Shown here piece after piece: positions 35,488-64,000 of a stretch of DNA of 64,000 nt. Position 1 is the stretch's first letter. Each line of letters opens with the position of its first letter. This stretch comes from Syngnathus acus (Eukaryota; Chordata; Actinopteri; Syngnathiformes; Syngnathidae): NCBI RefSeq assembly GCF_901709675.1, contig NC_051100.1, forward strand, positions 682,001 through 746,000, read 5' to 3'. Position numbers and translations under genes: made by a program. The notes under the pieces are model-generated. The model saw nothing but the letters and a program-made list of their open reading frames with translations, was not told where the DNA came from and ran no database searches.

Positions 35488-35962
35488 GCACATTCATGCA
35501 TTTGTAGGCTCACAATCCAAGGGCAACACAATTTGAACTATTTATAAAAAATGATATTTGTTGTTACTAATTGACAAAATGAACCCTGGCCATAAAAAGA
35601 ACATTTCAAGTAAGCGTGCGAATCTTTAGAGCCCTTTGTGAAATACCAAGCGATTGCAGACAACCTATTTTTTTCCTGATGGAGAGCAGTGAAGCTTTAT
35701 GATTGAGTCACTTGATTTCAAATTGAGCAAACAAGTGTTACGGACAAACCTTTTTTAAAGAATTGTCATTGTGGAGGGAGATGACAAAAAAAAAGCCAGT
35801 ACAGTTCATATGTAAACATTGCTGCAAACATTTACTCTATGTATAAGTCTACCGTGCGCATCATTTAGTGTTGATCAGACTGCTGAAATGTCAGCTCGGT
35901 AAGGCCTTCCTTCTCAAGTTGTTTGCGGACTGTGCTGTAATGTCCCACACGGCTGACTATCT

Positions 35963-38934
35963 TCAACTATTGTAGTGGCGGCTTTGATTAAAACCAGCTT
36001 GGTTGTAGTTCTGGCCACCATGTTGAAAAAACTGTTCAAAGTGTCCTCCTTGATTAACATTGTGGCCTCCTCTCCCTCCCCAGCCTCCTCCTCGGCCTCC
36101 TCTCCCCCTGCCTCCTCTGCCGCCGCCTCCTCCTCCTCCTCCTCCTCCTCTCTCTTGATGCCAGTTTCCATTCTGGTGGTAATTGTCATTATAGCCTGAA
36201 TGGTGGCCAGACTCCTGGGGGCCTCCGTGGTTGCTCCCGCCTCCTCTATAAGGACCTCTGGTTCCGCCGCCGCCACCACCACCACCACCACCCTGATGAG
36301 TGGCCAAATCTTGATACTGGCCCTTGTTGTAACTACCTCTCCCTCCTCCACCCCCCTCACCCCATCCTCCTTGCACTCTTCCGCCTCTGCCACCCCTGCC
36401 TCCTCTTTCACCTCCGCCCCTCTCATAGCCCCCCCGACTGCCTTGGGAATAATGATCGTAAGCGCCCCTGCTTCCGCCATACTGTCCACTAGCTTGGGGG
36501 GCATCCTGCCGCTTTTGCCATGAAGGCATTTCTGGAGGGGGCGGTTCAATTTCACAGGGACGCCCTCCTCTGTCTGGCACTCGACCCATTACAACCTAGG
36601 GGGTGAAACAAACAAACGTGAAATGGCATGTTCAACATTGACCTCAAAGTTCTTCTCCCATTATGACAAAAAAACCCAACAACATTTAGGCATTTCTTTG
36701 CTTCAAGCTTTTCTCCTTCAACAAGTGCGAAGAGACAATTTAGGGAACGCCTACAAGGCTGAACAAATTTGAAACTAACTTGGCTTCCTTTTTTTTTACG
36801 ATTAAACCGATTGACTCACCTTATTAATGGCACATGCAGTCTTCTCTCTCGACTTCCCACTGCTTGTGCGAAGGATTTTTGAAAAGTCTTGTCGGGCTGC
36901 AAGAAGGTGCGCTACAGACACTTTGCTTTGGGTACCCAGGGCAGAACGTAGCGGCTGATAAACTTTAGCCAAATTCCCAGCATGCGACTGTCGTGGGGGG
37001 GGATACATTCACAAAAGGAAAATTAGAGCAACCACAGCATGCGTTTCTTCTTAAACAAGGGGCTGCATACCTTACCTTTGCTCTTTCTGACCAACCAAAA
37101 GACTGCACCGTCACATCCAGACGTTTTAACAACATCTTCCTTCTCACTTCATACTCATTTACAAGTGCTTGATTGATGGCTTCGATTTTTTCCTGTCAAA
37201 GGGAATAAAAGGCATGAGCTTAATTTCAGGGGACAGAATTCCCCCCCCCCCCCAAAAGAATCCTTTACCATGTGCACGGGTCCAAAAGCATTCTTCAACA
37301 AAGGGTCTCCTATATGATTGGCTGGCACTCTACTTGCGGCTTCTTTCAGCTACCACACATGAGGTCAGATAACAAGCAGTGTGAGAAAACACAGTAAATA
37401 GCAAAGGTTTTTTGCGCCATTCACGTGACTCCATTGAAAAAAAGATCGAAAATGTTTAGAGAGGTAAAATAGAAAGAAACAACCAAGATCATACGATTGC
37501 AAAAGTGAATTTGGTTTACCTTAGGTACTGTAACCTTTATCGCTGGTCTATTTGAACAATTGGGCAAACTGACCTTTTTCTCAATGCCACTAAAAAACTG
37601 GAACATAGCAATGTTGGCTGGAGGCTTGGACATTCCCAGTGCCATGCAGATGCCTTTTAGTTCCTGGAAGGCAGGGCTACCACACTCCTGGGCTTTCTTC
37701 TGGGGTCTGTTGACCAGGATCATCCTCGAAGCCTCCAGCTCGGATACCAGAAAGGCTGAGAGGAAAATGACACTTTGTCATTCTCACATCTTGCTTGCTC
37801 AAAATACGAGTGAATAAATGCTGGATCCCAGTTGTCCGCTTCAACGAGGGCTATACGAGCAACCGGCAAATCTACATACATCAGATATTGCGCAGGTCGC
37901 ATCGTTCACTGCACGAGCAGACGTGACAACTTGCGGCTAGTCCATCACAATGCATTCATGCAATTTCTTCCCCCCCCCCCCTCATATCAGACTTGAAGCT
38001 GTCAATGCTGAAACCATACAGAGCAGCAGCAGGCAGTCATTGGTGTTGAGAAGCCTTTGGTTGACAGCTCCACTCGTGAGGACGGAGTAAGGGCAAGCGA
38101 GTTCTGCCAACAGCCCGCTCATCTCCAGCTGGAAGCCCTCTGCCTCACTTGGACCTGCAGGAATGGGGATGGATTCAAACCAAAACATTCACAGCATTTA
38201 CTGTTGCTATTTAGGAATATGCATCTTACAGTCGGTTGCATGGACATTCTCCTCCAGTTTACTGTAAAGTTTGAGCTCTGACACAATCCAAGCACAGAGC
38301 TTGGTAAACTCCGGTGAAGCAGCCCCACCAGTCACAGCTGACTCCAGAGCTCCGTCCTCCAACAGTGGGCCTTGATACCTTCAGTGACATTCAAATTCTG
38401 TTAAAGTCACAACACTATATTTTCTTCAGCAGCCCAGCCCAGCCCAGCGCGGCGCGGCCATTTATTCATGATATAATGTGTAGTTGAATGGAGAGCGTCC
38501 AAACCAAAAGCCGCTGCCAAATTTGAGCAACATTTAGGAATGAGCCAATACATGGCGGCCGACGACTTTCTATCGAGGCGAGGCGAGGGTGGGCTTAAAA
38601 AGGAGCTGCACTTGTCGTGATTACAGCAGCAACAATTTACACTCGTGCACTTTCGCTTCTAGAGACAAGTGTTGTTGACATTTCTTTGAGACAGTTGTTG
38701 CGAGCGACATTATAATGGCAATCAGTAGAGGTGGATGAAATGGACTCTCTGACTAATGTTAACTTCAACACCGGCTCAGCTGTTTCTTTAGCTAAAGCAG
38801 ACCACGTCGCCACATTCGTAGTCACGCGTAACCACTGAAATTGCGACAGTGCATTGTTCAATAAAATTATTAAGATTCTTTTGCATTTTCACTTACCCCA
38901 AATCCTCGAGAGAAACGCTAATATCATTCTCCAT
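35963..38934 (-). CDS. fam98a: FAM98A, RGG-tailed RNA-associated protein
   Basis: Eight exons: 38897-38934, 38230-38378, 38020-38154, 37574-37755, 37269-37349, 37076-37192, 36820-36987, 35963-36595. They join in frame to 500 aa (human about 518). FAM98A is a PRMT1 substrate and belongs to the family associated with the tRNA-ligase/DDX1 complex (established for the family). Landmarks are MENDISVSLEDLG with GPLLEDGAL, SPEFTKLCAWIVSELK, ELKGICMALGMSKPPANI with MFQFFSGIEKK, RLDVTVQSFGWSERAK, KVSVAHLLAARQDFSKI, INKVVMGRVPDRGGRP, and EIEPPPPEMPSWQKRQ. The last exon is a long Gly/Arg (RGG) tail ending RHYNS. The MFQFFSGIEKK segment and tail length favour FAM98A over FAM98B or C. The start gives the family N-terminus. 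Confidence 0.95.
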
Positions 38935-39498
38935 TGCGTACGATCAAAATTCACAAGATGTCATACGCTTAAATAGAGCAGCTGAATTGACTGGCGATTG
39001 ACTTCTTCGTTGCTTTTATTTTCTGCTCATCAACGTGTGAAATGGGCGCAATAATGCCCTCTAGCGGCAGGATTCTGTCAAGCCAGACCACCACTAAAAT
39101 AGTTCCATGTCCTTTCTCATGTGAAATGTCGTCATACCTCCAATAAGAATAAGTGACTGAAAAAGAAAAAGGATTTTTTTTTTTTTTAAATATCCATCAA
39201 AATGAATGTATTTAACTGCAGGAGTTTTTCACGAACAGCTTTTTGACCTGTAATATTCTCTATTGTGTCATTGTTTGGTTTGCACTCTAGATCTTTTTTT
39301 TATTATTGGTGGGCATTAAGTGCTTATTTTGCACAAATACAGTAGTTCGAGACGGAAATGATTTTTTGCTCGCTTATGTTCTACATGAACAGGTTACATT
39401 TGATTTTAGAGCTGACATTTATTTCGGTGAAATAGGACTTAGTCGTTCGATACAAGGAATACTAATTCTACACATAGGTTGTCTTGAGCAAATACATA
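38935..39498. other. fam98a upstream / slc24a3 downstream gap
   Basis: This is the fam98a promoter side. No TATA box was identified. It contains the CTCF-like motif listed next, a T-rich run near 39174-39186, and no coding sequence. Confidence 0.5.
39055..39070 (-). promoter_or_regulatory. CTCF-like motif upstream of fam98a
   Basis: The plus strand reads TGCCCTCTAGCGGCAG, the reverse complement of a CTCF-type core, about 120 bp upstream of the fam98a ATG and between two genes. Confidence 0.4.
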
Positions 39499-39504
39499 TT
39501 TATT
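39499..39504 (-). terminator. Candidate slc24a3 poly(A) signal
   Basis: AATAAA on the minus strand (context ATCAATAAATATG). It is near the end of a 3-kb AT-rich non-coding stretch that follows the slc24a3 stop and precedes the fam98a promoter. Confidence 0.45.
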
Positions 39505-42500
39505 GATGCTCTGGTAGCAAAATGAGCTCTAAAATTACATTTGAAACATCTAAACACAAAGTAAACCATCCAGTTAGAAAGTTCCTAGATTCAGAAGCGA
39601 TAACACTTGCACATGTACAGTAATGTATTCCGCAAATAGCTCTCGTCTCCTCTCCAATCCCACTCGAAGCAAGCAAGAGCATGCTGTTTGAAATAAATCC
39701 AGTGCTGGGAATTCAGTGGAATTCCATCCAAATATACGTACATTAAGATCATGAACTATAAATCATTTATTATATTGAACATGAATCTCCATGCGAGTAA
39801 ACAAGTAGCTTGAGAGGTCTTACACACATCTAAACAAAGGAGTAGTACAAGGCCAGCCTACATTCTATGAAAATATATATTCGACAAATATACACGTGGA
39901 AACAAAAAATAGATACATTTACACCTATTATATACATATAATACATCTGAAATATAGTATTATCTATATGGGTATCACACATTTCAGAATATCCAAGACA
40001 AATTTTGACCATTGTTTTGGTTGATTTAGAACACATGGGATCGTAGACTGTTTTGGTTCTCGGCATATATTGTAAATAGCAGCAGAGGATCATTTCAAAA
40101 CAAACCTGTAACAATTTGTTGTATGATAAAGTGCATGTTATAAATACGCTCTGTTCCATGTGACAATCGAAAGAAAAACATTCACATGCCAGACACTGAT
40201 AATACTGAAGATACGGAAAATGTTTGGAATGTGTTAAGATCAAAAAGAGCGACGTGTACTATACTAAACATTTCTTGGATCAAACAAAGAAATGGACGAA
40301 ATAATCAACTGTTATTTTTTGGTAAATTGTCCCGAGTATCCTGGATCATCAATGCCTTGCATTCCATTTCGGATCAATTTCTTGGCATGCAAACATAATA
40401 AGTTGTTCTCTGGATTCAAATCGTGGTCATATATTGTAAATAACAATATTTTGCCAAAAGACAAAACAGAGAAGCTTGGTGTTAGTCCTATGACAATTCC
40501 TCCTCAATATATAAATATTTGAAACCTTAGGCTAGAATGTCATACTGCACAATATAGCCTGATATTAGCACAGAATGAGATCTCACATCTTCAGGGAAAT
40601 AAATGATTGTGGCAACTCTCAAGTTCCTAAAAATGGGAATCTTTATCCTCTGAGAGCAACAACATGGAGCGTCACTGGTGTGAAAAAGGGGATTTCTCCA
40701 GCGGAATGGTGCAAGTTGTAATTTGATTGTTTAGTTGCAAAATGCATTCCAATGCAATTATAAAAAGAGTCCTGTTTGAATTAATCCTGGTATTAACCGT
40801 TTCTTTGAACTAAAAGATCAGCTGGTGGAGTGTCACACCGTACATAAACAGCTTATATTCTTTTTATAATGCTTATCAATGATAAATTCTTTCATATTTA
40901 AAGTGGGATGTCAACATGTTTGTATGATAATAATTATTGCATTATATGTGTTCTTCAACAAGTTCAAAAACCCTGTTTTCCTGTAATCGCACAGACGGAA
41001 CAACTGAGCTCCTCCCACCAAAACCAACTCAAAATAAACAAAGCACAAATTCAAATGTAAATACATTTGAAATAGAATTCCTTTTCTAATGTTTTAACAT
41101 GAGAACAAAGTGGAATAAAATAGGCCCAAAATCAAAATAACAACAGACAAAGATTTGTAAGGATACTGTGCAAGAATCAACAGGTTTCAACAGTTGTGGA
41201 AGTCATTTGAGGAATCAGTGCGAATTCTGTGCTGTTTGTGGACTCCCCGTAGTGGCGTAAAAGTACTCAGGAGCGTTCGCAAACCTACATTTAACATGCT
41301 CTAAAATCTAGTACAAATATTCAAATACTGTAGAACAAACCTACCAAATTGGGACAAATCTAAACATTAGGCCATACAAAATACAAAGTTTCTCGACGGA
41401 AAAAAAAGAAAGTATTCAAGCGAGGATGTCCTGATGTCTTCTAGAACATCTTGAAAGGGACCATCCATCTACCAAAGAGTGGCTAGTCAAATAATGCCAT
41501 CAGTGTCTATTTCGTCAGAATAGGAAAGGAGCAAAAAGCAGCAAAAAGTTATTTTGTGTCCTTTGCTTCTCTGTGACGACCCTGTCACTCCTACTGTGTT
41601 CGCAGTGCTCGAGCCAAACTGCTTCATCTTACAAGGAGAAGCATCCCTATAATCAGCCCATCGGACCATTTGGATGACAACAAAGAAAGAGAGGTCATTT
41701 TCTCAAGCTAGTTTGGGCTCTATAGTGCAAGAGCATTTGTTCCCCAATCTTAACACACGGTGCATCGAAATCAAGTCATTCCAAAACATCCAAAGCAGTT
41801 GTGCTTGTCATCTGTAAAGAAGTGTTTCTCTCCTAAGAGTGGATTGCAGCGACCCTGGCACCATAAATCAATCAACCTGTTGAGGGTTCGGTGACCTCCA
41901 ATGTGCGTATGACACCGCTAAATAATAGGTCAGCCATCTGGGGTTATTTACACGACGCTATGTACAAATGGCAACCAAAAGCAAACTAATTCATTTGAAA
42001 TACAAACCATCGCTACGTCAGCTGTGTTGTAACATTTACAAAATAGGAGCGGGCGGGTAATCACGCCCTGGTGTATTTGGGATACGTATGAGTCGAGAGA
42101 CAATGGGTCCCATCGCTTAATGCTATCAATCCTGGACCATAATCCGGAATATGTATGCTCAGATAATGACAGCTGGGACATTGTCTCATTTGCAGAACAA
42201 GCGAGCCCATACCAGTTTATTGACTTGGAATCGCATGGCTGGCACAGTGCTAAATTCCACCGTTTCCTCAAAACGAGAACGGTCGACAATGTCGTCACAG
42301 GAGGAAAACAAAACAAACATCAGAGAGCTGTGCTTGTCGCTGCCGTTGTCATCCCGTGTGGGCCGTCCCTCCTCTTTTCATACTGATAAATAGATAGATA
42401 AATAAATAAATAAATAATACACACATTTGTGATTTCCACTGAGGGAACGTTGTCTGCACATTAATCTCGTTAATAAGATTTGCAATTTTGGTACGCTGCC

Positions 42501-42553
42501 ATCCTATTCAACTTCAAATGCCACGTCGGAAAGTGTGTGCGTGTGCGTGTGGC
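39505..42553 (-). other. Probable slc24a3 3' UTR
   Basis: About 3 kb of AT-rich sequence downstream of the slc24a3 stop with no gene, mobile element or long repeat. An AAAT run sits at about 42395-42418. I infer a long 3' UTR, as is usual for this neuronal-type exchanger family. The inference rests on position and absence of other genes. Confidence 0.45.
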
Positions 42554-62908
<20,355 letters not shown>

Positions 62909-64000
62909 GGCGCTCCGCTCCGCTCCGTTGGTTGAGCGTTCCGGCAGGTCCGGCAAGTCCGGCAGGCAGGCCCGCCCGCCCGTGCAAGGAAGAGGACGGA
63001 CGAGTCTGGGCTGCAGGGAGGAAGACGGACGCCGAGACGTGCACGGCCAGCGAGCGAGATGGATGGATGCTCGCTCGCTCGCTCTCACTTACTTGAGTGG
63101 TGCGGCCAGATGTGAGCAGCGGCTTGTCGATCGATGTACGGCTTGCCAAACAAATTGAATGCGTCCCTGCTGCTATATCCGGCATAGACCTTCAGAATAA
63201 AAGGCCAAACGACGCACGACACCTTTTGGCCCCAATTTGGCCTACAATGCACTTGGTGAGGCGTGCACCTGGCTGGCTACCAGGGGCACTATAAAACAAA
63301 CATATCCATATGCAAGACTTGCCTACTTTGGGTTGTGAAAAAATAAGCAGAATCTTTTTTTTCATCAGAGTTGCGGTCTCCCATTCCAGTGGTCTGCGAC
63401 CATCGGTCGGCGGCCCGGTATCGGTCTGCGGACCACACACACGCTTAAGAGATTTTTTTTTTTTTAAACACACACAAACACATAGATGGCATGGTGAGGC
63501 TCTGGCTAGCATATCCGCCTCACAGTTCAGAAGTGCAGGGTTCGATTCCTGCTCCAGCCTCCTTGTGTGTATTTTGCACGTTCTCCTCGTTCATGCTTGC
63601 GTGGGTTTCGCTTTTCAGTTTCGCTACTTCAGTAGGTTCAATGGGCTGAATTTCACTTGAGACATCAGAAGGACCCTTTTATTTTTAAATAGAAAATGGT
63701 ATCTGGGCAAAGAGCAGAAGAAGAAAGGGAGAGGTCGATGTTTCAAGCACTTGGGACTTGTCATGGTCAGTGAAATTGAGCTGTCACAATTGATCTGCAG
63801 CGGCAGCGGCGGCAGTGGAGTGCAGCACCAAACAACATCAGGTCTCATGTGAGAAGCCTTTGCACTGATCCTGTTTTCTCCTGTTCTTGCAGAGGTGCAT
63901 AAGGCTGAAGACACTCTTGCACACTCACCCTCACGCATTCTCAACAAATGTTCAGTGAGGCGCACAATAAATATCACAGGGCATATGAAATAATGTGCGA
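62909..64000. other. slc24a3 5' flank
   Basis: CpG- and GC-rich sequence at 62909-63110, with CGCTCGCTCGCT and CCGGCAGG words, fits the slc24a3 promoter and 5' UTR on the minus strand. Further out are a possible DNA-transposon fragment (about 63389-63437, imperfect inverted arms GTGGTCTGCGACC and GGTCTGCGGACCAC) and a decayed SINE. No other gene is visible before the window ends. Confidence 0.5.
63487..63612 (+). mobile_element. Decayed, 3'-truncated SINE copy
   Basis: GGCATGGTGAGGCTCTGGCTAGC, CCGCCTCACAGTT, GGGTTCGATTCCTG and TTGTGTGTATTTTGCACGTTCTCC follow the head of the SINE at 54584. Homology ends near GCGTGGGTTTCGCTT. Confidence 0.6.

Overview
This is vertebrate nuclear DNA, almost certainly from a ray-finned fish and probably a percomorph. 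The evidence is compact multi-exon genes with GT-AG introns often of 70-500 bp, teleost-type tRNA-derived SINEs and LINE 3' ends, and very dense microsatellites. I could not identify the species. There are no prokaryotic features.

Six protein-coding genes were rebuilt exon by exon from reading frame, splice phase and recalled human homologues. All six lie on the minus strand, so transcription runs from high to low coordinates. They are slc24a3 (62908 to 42554, 17 coding exons, 653 aa), fam98a (38934 to 35963, 8 exons, 500 aa), rin2 (32782 to 21200, 11 coding exons, about 1074 aa, with one apparent 1-nt frameshift), tmem97 (20185 to 19297, 3 exons, 178 aa), a ZNF318-like RS-rich zinc-finger gene (18842 to 14780, 9 exons, about 765 aa) and cdh1/E-cadherin (8153 to 1905, 18 exons, 873 aa). 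Splice phases close in every gene except the rin2 large exon; one ZNF318-like exon has two possible donors.

Layout: 1-1.9 kb holds repeat DNA with a LINE 3' end and the cdh1 downstream flank. 1.9-8.2 kb is cdh1. 8.2-14.6 kb is intergenic with repeat fragments. 14.6-20.2 kb holds the ZNF318-like gene and tmem97. 21.2-32.8 kb is rin2, with a possible 5' noncoding exon near 34.8 kb. 35.5-38.9 kb is fam98a. 39.5-42.55 kb is the probable slc24a3 3' UTR. 42.5-62.9 kb is slc24a3, whose two long introns hold most of the SINEs, LINE relics and tandem repeats.

The genes do not form one pathway. They cover cell adhesion (cdh1), a nuclear zinc-finger protein, an ER/lysosome sterol-linked membrane protein (tmem97), a Rab5 exchange factor (rin2), an RGG-tailed RNA-associated protein (fam98a) and a K+-dependent Na+/Ca2+ exchanger (slc24a3). 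The slc24a3-rin2 order and orientation match human 20p11 as I recall it, with fam98a lying between them here.

I found no undescribed multi-gene system. The most interesting signals are slc24a3 exon 11, which has a GC 5' splice site and complementary UG and CA repeats hugging both sides; the rin2 frameshift; and a homogeneous 18-bp minisatellite with open frames on both strands.
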